Positions 1-9,249 of a stretch of DNA of 64,000 bases are shown here, piece by piece. Numbering within the stretch: position 1 is the first letter of the stretch; each line of letters begins with the position of its first letter. The notes below the pieces were generated by a model, which worked only from the letters and a program-made list of their open reading frames with translations, ran no database searches and was not told where the DNA came from. Origin of the DNA: an uncultured Eubacteriales bacterium (GTDB lineage Bacteria > Bacillota > Clostridia > Oscillospirales > CAG-382); NCBI GenBank assembly GCA_934446675.1, contig CAKSEL010000005.1:77399-141398 (forward strand), read 5' to 3'. The position numbers were made by a program, and so were the translations under genes.

Positions 1-2492
1 CCGACGCTTTGACTCCATGTCCATACGGGTTCCTGCTCCGTAACAAAGAGAAGTCTCCATTCCTTATACGTGCCGTAAGCGTTCTTTTCGGGCAGCGTTT
101 CGTCGGGGCCGCACGTTACCATATCGGTTCTTACCGCCTTGACGACATCTGCGTTTATCTCGGTATGGAGATATATCTGAGGGTCGAAATTCGGTCCAAT
201 GCCGCACAGTCTGCCGTTTTCGATCTTGAGTTCGACGCCGTTCTGCGTCTCTATCTCACTCATTGCAATCTCGTTGTTCAGCTCTTTTACGCTCTCAACA
301 AAGTTAAATTTATTCGCGTCCTCATACATCTGAGCGCGCAGCAGACTTCTTCCCTTGGGATAGAGATAACCGAGTCTGTCAAGCTGATTTTCGTCCGGGC
401 GCACGTCGGTATGCGGTTCCTTCGCGTCTGTAAACGCCTTTCTCATCTCGTCGAGATACCCGAATCCGCAAAGTCCCGACGGGCAGATATACGTGCCTTC
501 GCCGTACTCGTTCCATGTCGAGAACACAACAAGCTTTCTCTTCCAGTCCTCGCCCTGTCTTGACGGGAGATTTTCCTCCTTGAACCATTTAAGCACATCG
601 CCCATTGTTTCGGGAGTCATCTGGGGAGAACGCGTGCCTGCCCATGCAACGTTATTAAATCCTGTCGAAACGGTGGGAACAAAGTGTATGTTTCCTTTAT
701 TCTGTATGTCGGTTATGCGCTTTTTGGTATACTCTCCGTCATATCCCCACTTGCCCCAGTTATATGCGTACAGCGCGTCAACGCCGGCTACGGCATATCT
801 GTCAAAAGAACCGTCCGAGCACGCCATGAGGATTATTCCGTCAAAGCCGAGTTTCTTTGCGGTTTCGTCAAGATAATCCATATCAGCCTTTATCGCCTCG
901 GGAGAGCCGTAGTCCTTTATCGGAAATCCGAACGACGCTATTACAAGCTTATTTTCTATGGTCATATATCTCGGATCGGTAAAAAAGTAGTCTACCCAGT
1001 AAGGCACGACATATTCTCTGAAGCCCACGTTTGCCGGGTGAGGCCCGTTTGCCGCCTCCCAAATAAGGCAAAACTTCATATCGTCGCCGTATTTTGCGTT
1101 GAAATGACCCTCGTGTATTGCAGCCGAAAGTTTTGTTGAGCATATGGGTGCGGTAGTCTGCGACGCATACCAGCAATACATCTCAAAATCAAGCCCGTGC
1201 TCTTTCATCCACTTTATTTCCCAGTCCGCAACTTCGGGAAGTCCCTCGTCATAGTAACTCATATAGGTCTTGTTTTCTTCCATAGGCGAGATTACGTCCC
1301 AGCCCCAATGCTCTCCGTTTCTCCAGAGAGAGCAGATATTCATGCCGACGTAATAATCCTTTTTCTTGGGGATTACGGGTGCCGGAACATAGTCGTCGGG
1401 TTCGGGAAGAATATTCCATGCGCTTATATCTGTAAATTTGAGCACTCCGCCGTCTGCGGTTTCATAGGAAATTTCGGCGCCGTCAATGTACTCTGTCTTT
1501 TTATCAAAATCAAACTCGCCGCACTTTTTGCCGTTATGCTTGATAAAGGCTTTGCCGGTCTTTACGTCGGCTTCTATTCTGAGATACTGCCAGACATATA
1601 CGCTGTGCTGTCTTACGGTCTTTCCCGAAAGCGTCATGGACTTTTCGCCGTCGTCGCAGACGGTAATTACGCGCTCACCCGACGACAAAAGCGAGATCTT
1701 TACGTCCTGTCCCGCGCTTTTGGTAAGGTATCTTACGCAGAAAGCAACCTTGCCGTCCGATTTTGCAAAATCATGCACTGCTCTTGCGGACGAGCCTTTT
1801 GTACTTGTTATGACGTATGTCGTAAGCTCTTTGCCCTCGTAATAGCGGCTTCTGTAAACGCGCGCCGCGCCGTTTGAGTACGTTCTCCAGCCGTAGGGCA
1901 GGTTTCCGTCGGTCGAGATCGGGCACTTATCGTTCAGCAGATAATTTATGTACATATGTATTCTGTTTACTTCGGCTCTGCCCTGTTTTGTTCCGTCATA
2001 ACCGATTTTTACGCGCTTTATGCAACCGCACTCTATCGGATACGTTCCGGCAAATTCGCCGCCGAAGGTGATTTCCGCAAGGCGCGTATCCATATTGAAG
2101 TCAATGCCGAGGAAATGCGTCTTTTTATCGGCAGGCACCGGCAGCACATTTTTTCCGCAGCAAAACATTCCGTCTTTCTGCTCTATTATGAGTGCCGTTT
2201 TATCGTCCTCCGAGCAGAACTCTGCGAAAAATCCGTCGCCGCTTACTATTGTAAATTCAAAATCAAATCCGGCTTTTCCCTCTCTTACCGGTACAATTTC
2301 ACGCTTGAGCACCGTCCGGTACTTTCCGCCGCCGTTTGATGCAAGTATAAGCGCAGGTCTGTCCTGCACCACGTCTTCGGGAAGTCCTCTGTCGTCAAAA
2401 TCCCAGCCGGACTGGACATTTGTCTTTCTGTTTTTCAGCGTACAGTCGTCGATGAGATACACCGCGTCTTTTACGTTTCTGTTATCTCTCAT
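1..2492 (-). CDS. WbsX/GH99-like glycan-active protein (3' end outside window)
   Basis: The gene starts at an ATG behind AAAGGAG and runs off the left edge, so the C-terminus is missing. The first ~375 residues look like two beta-sandwich (LamG-like) modules. From about residue 380 the text matches the WbsX / glycoside-hydrolase-99-like fold: a DYYVGMNICSLW opening, HGLDFEMYCWYAS, a YNWGKWGYDG stretch and a late VVFSTWNEYGEG segment. Members of this family occur in polysaccharide biosynthesis clusters and as endo-mannosidase-like enzymes; which applies here cannot be told. There is no signal peptide, so it is probably cytoplasmic. It has its own promoter and an unusual palindromic leader. Confidence 0.7.
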   Translation of the reverse strand, partial: MRDNRNVKDAVYLIDDCTLKNRKTNVQSGWDFDDRGLPEDVVQDRPALILASNGGGKYRTVLKREIVPVREGKAGFDFEFTIVSGDGFFAEFCSEDDKTALIIEQKDGMFCCGKNVLPVPADKKTHFLGIDFNMDTRLAEITFGGEFAGTYPIECGCIKRVKIGYDGTKQGRAEVNRIHMYINYLLNDKCPISTDGNLPYGWRTYSNGAARVYRSRYYEGKELTTYVITSTKGSSARAVHDFAKSDGKVAFCVRYLTKSAGQDVKISLLSSGERVITVCDDGEKSMTLSGKTVRQHSVYVWQYLRIEADVKTGKAFIKHNGKKCGEFDFDKKTEYIDGAEISYETADGGVLKFTDISAWNILPEPDDYVPAPVIPKKKDYYVGMNICSLWRNGEHWGWDVISPMEENKTYMSYYDEGLPEVADWEIKWMKEHGLDFEMYCWYASQTTAPICSTKLSAAIHEGHFNAKYGDDMKFCLIWEAANGPHPANVGFREYVVPYWVDYFFTDPRYMTIENKLVIASFGFPIKDYGSPEAIKADMDYLDETAKKLGFDGIILMACSDGSFDRYAVAGVDALYAYNWGKWGYDGEYTKKRITDIQNKGNIHFVPTVSTGFNNVAWAGTRSPQMTPETMGDVLKWFKEENLPSRQGEDWKRKLVVFSTWNEYGEGTYICPSGLCGFGYLDEMRKAFTDAKEPHTDVRPDENQLDRLGYLYPKGRSLLRAQMYEDANKFNFVESVKELNNEIAMSEIETQNGVELKIENGRLCGIGPNFDPQIYLHTEINADVVKAVRTDMVTCGPDETLPEKNAYGTYKEWRLLFVTEQEPVWTWSQSV

Positions 2493-2507
2493 AAAACATT
2501 CTCCTTT

Positions 2508-2541
2508 ATATCACAATTTCTCCTGTTGTGATATTTTCACA
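2508..2541 (-). promoter_or_regulatory. Overlapping palindromes in the leader of the WbsX/GH99-like gene
   Basis: Reading toward the gene, TGTGA-N5-TCACA (2527-2541) is followed by TTGTGATAT. The inner ATATCACAA (2526-2534) and TTGTGATAT (2508-2516) form a perfect 9-bp inverted repeat with a 9-base loop ending one base before the AAAGGAG ribosome site. The same TGTGATAT-type half-site therefore occurs three times downstream of the promoter. It could be a repressor operator or an RNA hairpin controlling translation. Confidence 0.5.
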
Positions 2542-2584
2542 TTGTTGTTTTACCGCAGTTGTACGTGTTTTTTGCGGCAAGCTT

Positions 2585-2613
2585 ATTATAAAGTATACAG
2601 CACAAAATTGCAA
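2585..2613 (-). promoter_or_regulatory. Sigma-A promoter of the WbsX/GH99-like gene
   Basis: TTGCAA (2608-2613), a 17-base spacer and TATAAT (2585-2590) lie about 95 bases upstream of the start codon, leaving a leader of roughly 85 bases that holds the palindromes at 2508-2541 and a TTGCCGCA/TGCGGTAA hairpin. Confidence 0.65.
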
Positions 2614-2774
2614 TAGTTTTACGGCAAAAAAACAAGAAAAAATAGCATTATAAACAACAAAACGCGTCATTTTTTGTGCAACATTTTCAAATATCTGAGC
2701 ACGTATCGACAACAAAAACCGCCGGCATTGCCGCAGGCGCAAGCATGATCGATCTCAACAGCGTAATCAATACT
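2614..2774. other. Non-coding gap, possible short gene remnant
   Basis: No gene is supported here. On the plus strand a frame stays open for 46 codons between TAG at 2643 and TAA at 2784-2786. Its second half reads like protein (TTKTAGIAAGASMIDLNSV), but there is no ribosome site and no good start codon, so it is either a decayed 3' gene end or chance. Confidence 0.2.
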
Positions 2775-2858
2775 CTTTTTTATTAAAAATCCCCCTTGCA
2801 GATGAAAAACTATGTTTTGTAAACAATTATACTATACAAAGTTCTCCATTGCAGGGGG
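2775..2858 (-). terminator. Terminator after the metal ABC operon
   Basis: Downstream of the permease stop, CCCCCTGCA (2850-2858) pairs with TGCAAGGGGG (2791-2800) around a long, itself partly palindromic loop. It is followed on the minus strand by ATTTTTAATAAAAAAG. The long loop is unusual for an intrinsic terminator. Confidence 0.55.
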
Positions 2859-2873
2859 TAAACAAAATTTATG

Positions 2874-3695
2874 TCAGATTCGGTTTTTCACAGTGCCGAA
2901 AAGCTTGAATATGCAGAAAACCACCGCGTTCACCGCAACTATGCTCGCGCCCGTCGGAAGTGAGGCAAGCACGGATAAGTATATTCCGGCAAAAAAGCAC
3001 ACTACGGATACTGCCGCCGAGCACACGACCACTCTTTTAAAGGTCCTGCACACGCACATTGCCGTAAGTGCCGGAAAAATTATAAGACTTGAGATCAAAA
3101 GCGCGCCCATAAGTCTCATTCCGAGTACAACGGTAACTGCGGTAAGCACGGCAATAAGCGCATTGTAACGCGAACAGTTGACGCCCGTCGCCTTGGAAAA
3201 GGTTTCGTCGAAGGTCACGGCAAAAATCCTGTTATAGAACAAAATATACAGCACAAGCACGGGAACCGAGGCGCAAATGCTTAAAATTACGTCTGCTTTG
3301 CTCATTCCGAGAATACTTCCGAACATATAGCTGTTAAAATCCGTATTTATGCCCTGCTTTACCGAAACCGCGATAACGCCTGCGGCAAGAGAAGTCGTGG
3401 AAAGCACGGCAACGGCACTGTCGCCCTTAACGCTGCTGTCCGAGCCTATTTTAAGAAGTATAAACGCGCTTGCGACAACGACAGGCACCGCAACGGCAAG
3501 CGGCGCAAGATTCATGACAGACGCGACAGCCACCGCACCGAAACCGACGTGTGAAAGCCCGTCGCCTATCATGGAATATTTTTTGAGCACAAGACTTACG
3601 CCCAAGAGCGCTGCACACAGGGAAATAAGTATTCCTCCGATAACGGCTCTCTGCATAAAGTCAAAAGAAAACATTGTAACAAGAGCGTCAGTCAT
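2874..3695 (-). CDS. znuB: Metal ABC transporter permease (ABC-3 family)
   Basis: 273 residues, almost wholly hydrophobic with about eight predicted membrane segments, typical of the ZnuB/MntB/TroC permease family that forms the channel for zinc, manganese or iron import. The opening (MQRAVIGGILISLCAALLG) and the SMIGDGLSHVGFGAVA stretch are family hallmarks. The start overlaps the end of the ATPase gene by 8 bp and has a CGGAGG site, so the two are translationally coupled. It is the last gene of the three-gene operon. The metal is not decided by the permease sequence; zinc is favoured by the histidine-rich partner lipoprotein. Confidence 0.88.
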   Translation of the reverse strand: MTDALVTMFSFDFMQRAVIGGILISLCAALLGVSLVLKKYSMIGDGLSHVGFGAVAVASVMNLAPLAVAVPVVVASAFILLKIGSDSSVKGDSAVAVLSTTSLAAGVIAVSVKQGINTDFNSYMFGSILGMSKADVILSICASVPVLVLYILFYNRIFAVTFDETFSKATGVNCSRYNALIAVLTAVTVVLGMRLMGALLISSLIIFPALTAMCVCRTFKRVVVCSAAVSVVCFFAGIYLSVLASLPTGASIVAVNAVVFCIFKLFGTVKNRI

Positions 3696-4398
3696 TTTTA
3701 TCCTCCGTCAAAAACAGTCTTGCTGCGTCGGATTTAAGATAATCGCCGACGCTTCCGAAAAAGAGCTGTTTATTATGAAGATGAAGTATTGTTTTTGCGT
3801 TTCTCACCGCGGCGTTTATATCGTGCGACACCATTATGACGGTTATGCCGGTTTCGCGGTTGAGCTTATTTATTACGCCGTACATTTCGGCAGTCGCGGC
3901 AGGATCCAGTCCCGTCACGGGTTCGTCGAGCAAAAGCAGCGTTTTTGTCGCGCACAGCGCCCTTGCAAGCAGCGTTCTCTGCTGCTGACCGCCAGAAAGA
4001 TTGCGGTAGCATTTATCGCGAAGGTCGGTTATTCCGAGCTTTTCCATGTTTTCGGCGGCTTTTCTTTTATCCTCTGCGGTATAGAACGAAAAAAGTCCCT
4101 TTGAGCCTAAGTTTCCAGACATTACGACCTCATACACGCTTGCCGGAAAATCCTTCTGCGCCTTTGTCTGCTGCGGAAGATAGCCTATCTGATTCTGTTT
4201 TAGTCCGTCGCCCACGGCAAGACTTCCCGACGACGGCTTTTTCAGTCCGAGAAGCGCCTTTATAAGCGTTGACTTTCCCGAACCGTTCTCACCGACAACG
4301 CACATATAATCTCCGCGGCTGACCTCAAAATCAAGTCCCGTCACCGCGTTTGTTCCGTCATATGAAAGACACAGGTTTTGCGCCTTGAAAAGCGGCAT
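3688..4398 (-). CDS. znuC: Metal ABC transporter ATP-binding protein
   Basis: 236 residues forming a complete ABC ATPase. Walker A GENGSGKST is near residue 37, the signature LSGGQQQR in the middle, Walker B with LLLDEPVTGLD follows, and the H-loop reads VSHDI. It powers the adjacent permease. Its ATG overlaps the stop of the binding-protein gene by one base (TGATG), consistent with coupled translation. Size and order (binding protein, ATPase, permease) match znuACB/mntABC operons. Confidence 0.9.
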   Translation of the reverse strand: MPLFKAQNLCLSYDGTNAVTGLDFEVSRGDYMCVVGENGSGKSTLIKALLGLKKPSSGSLAVGDGLKQNQIGYLPQQTKAQKDFPASVYEVVMSGNLGSKGLFSFYTAEDKRKAAENMEKLGITDLRDKCYRNLSGGQQQRTLLARALCATKTLLLLDEPVTGLDPAATAEMYGVINKLNRETGITVIMVSHDINAAVRNAKTILHLHNKQLFFGSVGDYLKSDAARLFLTEDKND

Positions 4399-5396
4399 CA
4401 GTACAGCGCCTCCTTTAAATTTGCAAGATTTTTTCTCATAAGCGAAATATACGTTTCTCCCGAATCAAACTCGTCTTTTGTGACGTTATGGCAGGAATGC
4501 AGTTCAAGCCTTTTCGCACCCGTCGGCTCTGCCACGGCGTCGGCTATTTTGCCGTTTGAAAATTCAATGCTGAATACGGCGGGTATCTTTTCTTCCCTTA
4601 CCTTATTTATCAGAAATGCAACCGTTGCGGCGCTCGCCTCGGTATTGGAAGCACAGCCGGGAAAAGCGGCGTAGTAGTCAAGTCCGTACTCTTTTGCAAG
4701 GTACAGAAACGGAAATCTGTCGCCGAACACGACGGTCTTTCTTGCCGCGCCGTCAACCATGTTCTTAAAATCTTCGTTCAGGCTTTCAAGCTCTGCTTTA
4801 AACTCCGCGAGATTTTTTTCGTAATATTCAGCGTTATCCGGATCTTTCTCCGAAAAGACCTTACACATTGCGTCTGCTATCTTGACCGCGTTTTCAACGG
4901 ACGTCCATACATGCTCGTCATAGCCCTCATAAAGTCCTGTATTTTCATTTCCGTGTTCATGCTCCGCGCCGTCATGCTCCGAATGTTCTTCGGACTGCTC
5001 CATGCCCTCTTTATGCTCTTCGGAATACAGCGTGCAGTAATCCATAAACTTAAATTCCGTCCTACCGGTGTTTCCGGTGTTTTGGGAAATACCCTCTATC
5101 CAGCCGTCCGACTCTCCTCCGGTATAAACAAACACGTCGCAGTCAGCTATCTTCATTATATCCGACGGCGAAGGCTCATAGGTATGAACCTCGTTTCCGG
5201 GGTGTATCAGCATTTTCACGTCCGCGCGCTCTCCTGCAATGCTCCTTGCAAAATCGTACTGAACAAATCCCGTTGCGACAACGCTCATCATATCTTTATC
5301 AGCCGCATCGTTTTCGGTTCTGCCGTTTCTGCACGAACAAAGCGCAACGCTCAAAAGCACCGTCACAAACAATATTCCAAACAATCTTCTTTTCAT
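4398..5396 (-). CDS. znuA: Metal-binding lipoprotein of the ZnuA type
   Basis: 332 residues. The longest frame opens seven codons earlier at a TTG, but the ATG at 5396 follows AAAAGGAAAAT and is preferred. It has a signal peptide ending in a lipobox (VALCSC), so it is anchored outside the membrane. A loop rich in His and Glu (about residues 140-170, with HSEHDGAEHEHGNE) is the classic zinc-collecting loop of ZnuA proteins. The metal-binding histidines and late Glu/Asp region of the cluster A-I fold are present in outline. A Fur-like operator lies just upstream. Zinc is the likeliest substrate, but the operator fits an iron- or zinc-sensing Fur-family repressor. Confidence 0.88.
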   Translation of the reverse strand: MKRRLFGILFVTVLLSVALCSCRNGRTENDAADKDMMSVVATGFVQYDFARSIAGERADVKMLIHPGNEVHTYEPSPSDIMKIADCDVFVYTGGESDGWIEGISQNTGNTGRTEFKFMDYCTLYSEEHKEGMEQSEEHSEHDGAEHEHGNENTGLYEGYDEHVWTSVENAVKIADAMCKVFSEKDPDNAEYYEKNLAEFKAELESLNEDFKNMVDGAARKTVVFGDRFPFLYLAKEYGLDYYAAFPGCASNTEASAATVAFLINKVREEKIPAVFSIEFSNGKIADAVAEPTGAKRLELHSCHNVTKDEFDSGETYISLMRKNLANLKEALY

Positions 5397-5438
5397 ATAT
5401 TTTCCTTTTCGCAAATTCCTATTCTTGCAAAATGAAAT

Positions 5439-5453
5439 TGATAATCATTTTCA
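5439..5453 (-). promoter_or_regulatory. Fur/Zur-like operator before the znu-type operon
   Basis: TGAAAATGATTATCA matches the 7-1-7 Fur box TGATAATNATTATCA at 14 of 15 positions and sits about 45 bases upstream of the lipoprotein start. This predicts repression by a Fur-family regulator when metal is plentiful. Which family member binds cannot be read from the box. Confidence 0.7.
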
Positions 5454-5503
5454 AATTACCGTGACAGTATAGCATAAACACTTGATTTTGTCAAGAGAAA
5501 AGC

Positions 5504-5534
5504 AAAAAAATAAAGCCGTCGCAAAGGACGGCTT
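5504..5534 (-). terminator. Intrinsic terminator of addA
   Basis: AGCCGTC (minus strand) pairs with GACGGCT around a six-base loop and is followed by TTTATTTTTTT. It lies immediately after the addA stop codon. Confidence 0.85.
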
Positions 5535-5549
5535 GCAGTCAAAGCTGTT

Positions 5550-8500
5550 TTACAGGCTCACTTCTATGCTTTTCATAAGCTCAAACGAGAAAATGACCGC
5601 TTTTTTTATTTTTCCTTTTGTAATGCGCTCAACCGCCGTGCAGTAGATACGCAGCTGTTCGGCGTGACGGTTTATGAGTATGCTTTCGGCGTCTCTGCCG
5701 CTCACCTTATCGGTTTTGAAATCCACAACGGTATACGTTCCGTCGGCACTGCGGTAATAAAGGTCGATAACTCCCTGCACAAGCAGTTTTGCCTTATCTT
5801 TTTCGATATTTTCCGAAAATTCCGACGCATCGGTTTCAAGATTAAATCTGCGTTCGCGAAAGACCTTTACGCTGTTTTTTATTTCATCATAAAGCGACGT
5901 TTTGAAAAACTCATCGAGCTTTTCCGTATCCAGCATTTCTCTTGTGCGCTTATCAATGAACTGCTCTTCTGCAAGTCTGTCAGCTTCGGCTTCGCAGCCG
6001 TGCTCCGCGCATTTTTCATAATCTGCAAACTGCATGAACAAATGCATTGCCGTACCGCGTTCGCCGGCATCCGGCTTTATATCCGAAACGGCAAAATCCG
6101 GCACTGTTTTAAGGTCGCGCTTTGCGGCATAGAGCATTTCTCCGTCGTCGTCGAGAAGTCCCGACTTTAACTGCGACACCGTAAGCTTTGACGGAAGTCT
6201 TGTAAGCAGTTTATCGGGATATTCAAACTTTCCGTTTTCCGAAAGTCTTTCAAGCAGCTCTTTATCGGGTTCAAACACTTCGCGTTCCACCGCGTCCTGT
6301 CCGTCCGCAGTATCACGGGCAGACATCTCATATTCAAAGCACACGCACGAAAGAATACTATCAAGGTTTTGCGCTGTCGGAAAGCAATCTTTTTCAAAGT
6401 CCTGCGGTATTCCCGCTGTTTCTCTGAATATACGGGCGCAGTCCTCGTTCATTATGCAGTTCAGCACCGCCTCGAGATAGCACGAAACGTCAGAGAAATT
6501 ACCCGACACCGAGTTTACATAGCAGCGTCTTAAAACTTTGGTTATATCGTTCTTTACTGCAGCCGTCATAAACAGATAATCTCTCGCACGGGTAAGCGCA
6601 ACGTAGAGAATTCTCATTTCCTCGGCTATTCCGGCAGATTTTTCGGTATTTGCGCATATCTTTCTGAACGGCGTATCTACGGACGTTCTTCCCGTCGCGC
6701 TCGACTGGGATTTCAGCATCTCGACGTCCTTTAATTTCATGCCTATTCCGCAGTCATACGACATTACGACGCTCTGAGTTTCGTTTCTGAATTTCGACGC
6801 AAGGCTTGAAACAAAGCATACCGGAAATTCAAGACCTTTTGAGCCGTGCATTGTCATTAGCTTTACGCTGTCGTTCCCGACAAGCTGCTCTGCCTTTTCT
6901 TCCGCTTTTTCGGACGAGTCGCGGATATATTCAAGAAACGCGCCTATTCCGCGGAAAGAAGTATTTGTATAGCTCCTTGCCATTTCGTAGAGTTTCATCA
7001 GGTTTCTGCGCCTGTCCGAGCACACGTCGGGAGTATCTCCGTTAAACACGGGGCTTGAACAGATATTAAGCAGATCCGCGTCGGTATAAAGCTGCCAGAC
7101 AAACTCGCCCGCATTTTTTCCGCGCGACATTGTTCTGTAAAAGTCAAGCTTTTCGGTAAAATCGCGGCATTTATCCCCTAAAGGCGTTCCGCCGTTGATT
7201 TCAGCATACGCCTTTACCGAAAGATACAGCTTTGTTTTGGGAAAAGCCGCCTTGATGACGCAAAGTTCATCATCAGAAAATCCTCCCGGCACCGAACGCA
7301 TATATCCGGCAAGCTGAATATCGCGCAGAGGGTTATCTATACTGTTAAGTATACAAAGCGCAAGCAGTATTTCTTTTTTCTCATAAAAGCTCTCTCCGAC
7401 GTCGCAGTACACGGGAATACCGTATTCCGACAGCACCCCGGAGTATATTTTAAGCGCTTTTCTGGAGCGCGTCAGCACCGCAACGTCCGAAAATCTGAAT
7501 GTTTTTCCTTCGCCGTCACGGTAATTCTCATTATTTACAATTTCAAGTATCTTTTTTGCTATGATCTGCGCCTCAGCCTGTTCGGCGCTTATTTCATCGC
7601 CGTCCTCCGGCAGTTTACAGTCTGCGACAATAAGCTCCGCCTTTGATTTTACCGGCACGTTTTCAATACGTGAAAAGCTGAGCGCGTCGCCGTCCTCATA
7701 ATCTTTGCCCATAAGCCGCACAAACAGGAAATTCGTAAGCTCTATAACGCTCTGCGCACATCTGAAATTATCCTGCATGAATATGCGCTTTGTGCATGAG
7801 TCGGTATCGCAGTCCGAAAACGACGCCCTGTAAGATTTGAAAATATCCGGTCTTGCTCCGCGGAATCTGTATATACTCTGCTTTATATCGCCGACCATAA
7901 AACGCGAATTTTCCGTGCCGTTTTTATCGGTACGTGCAATAAGCTTAAAAATTTCGTCCTGGAGAGGATTTACGTCCTGATATTCGTCTATGTATATTTC
8001 CTTGAACCGTTCTCTCAAAGAAAGCGCGGTTTCGGAGGGCTGTCCCGGATTATTCTCATCTGTCAGCAGCTTTATTGTAAGGTGTTCGACGTCGTTGAAA
8101 TCGAGAATACCGAGCTGATTTTTGGTTTCTTCGAGCCGTCTTGAAAATTCGTCTTCAAGCGCGAACATTACGCAAAGCACCTCTGAGCAGTCAAGCGCGC
8201 AAAGCCGCATAACTCTTTCAGCGGTACAGTACATATCCGCAAGTTTTTTACGGATATTATCCGCGCACTCGCTCTTTGCGGTCTTTACGATCTCGCAAAG
8301 CTCCTTATCGGGATAATTTCTGACGCTTCCGAGCTTTTGAGCCGCAAAATTTCTCACCGCGTCCCTTGCCGCGGTATAATCCCTTTCCGAAACGGCTTTT
8401 AAAAGCAATTCGACGTTCTGTACGTCCGCAGACACCGACGGAAGATACTTATTTTCAAGCTGATCGCCGTCAGCACACATTTTTTCCAGAGCGCAAAGCG

Positions 8501-9197
8501 TATTAAGCTGCTCCGAAAGCAATTTCTGCGAATAGCTCTTTAAATATCTGCCGTATTGACTTTGGAAAAAGTCTTTTGCCGTTCTGACGTCATCATACAT
8601 TGAAAGCACGCGTTGTTTTGTCTTTTCGGGATCTGTATCGGCTCTGAGGTGTGCGTCAAGTCCGAGCAGCAGTCCGACAAAGTTTTCGTCGTCTCTTGCG
8701 CCGGAAAACATTTCGCTCACGTTTACGAGTCTGTCGGAAAAGTCTTTATCTTCGCTTTCAAAAGCGTCGGACAGCGTTCTGTTCATGATTTTTTCGCGTA
8801 TGACCTGCATTTCGGCGTCATCTGCAATTCTTACCGCAGCATTAAGCCCGAGTTTCTGGAAATTTTTACGCACAACGTCATAGCAGAACGCGTTTATTGT
8901 ACTTATATTTGCCTGTGGCAGCAGCGCGATATTACGCAGAATTTTTTTATTTGACGGATCTTTCAGAGCGGCGTCGGAGAGTTTTTTTCTGATTCTGTCC
9001 GAAAGCTCCTTTGCGGCAGACGTAGTGAATGTAACTACGAGAAAATCCGTTACATTACAGTCGTCATTTTTATCGCAGAGTCTATTTATTATTCTTTGGG
9101 TAAGGACTGCGGTTTTTCCGCTGCCTGCTCCTGCGGAAACAAGCAGAGAGCAATTTCTCTGATCCACTGCTGCTTTTTGGGATTTTGTAAGTTCCAC
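5550..9197 (-). CDS. addA: AddA: ATP-dependent helicase/nuclease subunit A
   Basis: 1215 residues, the normal AddA length. The GTG start follows AAAGGAG. Superfamily 1 (UvrD/Rep) helicase motifs are intact: Q-motif near residue 7, Walker A AGAGSGKT at 22-29, and YIDEYQDVNPLQ as the Walker B/DEAD-equivalent region. The C-terminal nuclease domain of the PD-(D/E)XK class is also complete: RGTAMHLFMQF, GVIDLYY at ~1142 and VVDFKTD with Asp1159 and Lys1161. AddA works with AddB to resect double-strand breaks for RecA. Here addB is not next door: upstream lies a non-coding repeat and downstream a terminator, so addA looks like a single-gene unit. Confidence 0.93.
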   Translation of the reverse strand: MELTKSQKAAVDQRNCSLLVSAGAGSGKTAVLTQRIINRLCDKNDDCNVTDFLVVTFTTSAAKELSDRIRKKLSDAALKDPSNKKILRNIALLPQANISTINAFCYDVVRKNFQKLGLNAAVRIADDAEMQVIREKIMNRTLSDAFESEDKDFSDRLVNVSEMFSGARDDENFVGLLLGLDAHLRADTDPEKTKQRVLSMYDDVRTAKDFFQSQYGRYLKSYSQKLLSEQLNTLCALEKMCADGDQLENKYLPSVSADVQNVELLLKAVSERDYTAARDAVRNFAAQKLGSVRNYPDKELCEIVKTAKSECADNIRKKLADMYCTAERVMRLCALDCSEVLCVMFALEDEFSRRLEETKNQLGILDFNDVEHLTIKLLTDENNPGQPSETALSLRERFKEIYIDEYQDVNPLQDEIFKLIARTDKNGTENSRFMVGDIKQSIYRFRGARPDIFKSYRASFSDCDTDSCTKRIFMQDNFRCAQSVIELTNFLFVRLMGKDYEDGDALSFSRIENVPVKSKAELIVADCKLPEDGDEISAEQAEAQIIAKKILEIVNNENYRDGEGKTFRFSDVAVLTRSRKALKIYSGVLSEYGIPVYCDVGESFYEKKEILLALCILNSIDNPLRDIQLAGYMRSVPGGFSDDELCVIKAAFPKTKLYLSVKAYAEINGGTPLGDKCRDFTEKLDFYRTMSRGKNAGEFVWQLYTDADLLNICSSPVFNGDTPDVCSDRRRNLMKLYEMARSYTNTSFRGIGAFLEYIRDSSEKAEEKAEQLVGNDSVKLMTMHGSKGLEFPVCFVSSLASKFRNETQSVVMSYDCGIGMKLKDVEMLKSQSSATGRTSVDTPFRKICANTEKSAGIAEEMRILYVALTRARDYLFMTAAVKNDITKVLRRCYVNSVSGNFSDVSCYLEAVLNCIMNEDCARIFRETAGIPQDFEKDCFPTAQNLDSILSCVCFEYEMSARDTADGQDAVEREVFEPDKELLERLSENGKFEYPDKLLTRLPSKLTVSQLKSGLLDDDGEMLYAAKRDLKTVPDFAVSDIKPDAGERGTAMHLFMQFADYEKCAEHGCEAEADRLAEEQFIDKRTREMLDTEKLDEFFKTSLYDEIKNSVKVFRERRFNLETDASEFSENIEKDKAKLLVQGVIDLYYRSADGTYTVVDFKTDKVSGRDAESILINRHAEQLRIYCTAVERITKGKIKKAVIFSFELMKSIEVSL

Positions 9198-9249
9198 GGG
9201 AACACGGCTCCTTTCCTGCTTCTTTTTTAGGAAAAATTGCTACACTTGT

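Noticed and set aside
2527..2541. CRP binding site TGTGA-N-TCACA
   Set aside because: The spacer is 5 rather than 6 bases and the site lies downstream of the promoter, where an activator such as CRP would not act; an operator for another protein or an RNA hairpin is more likely.
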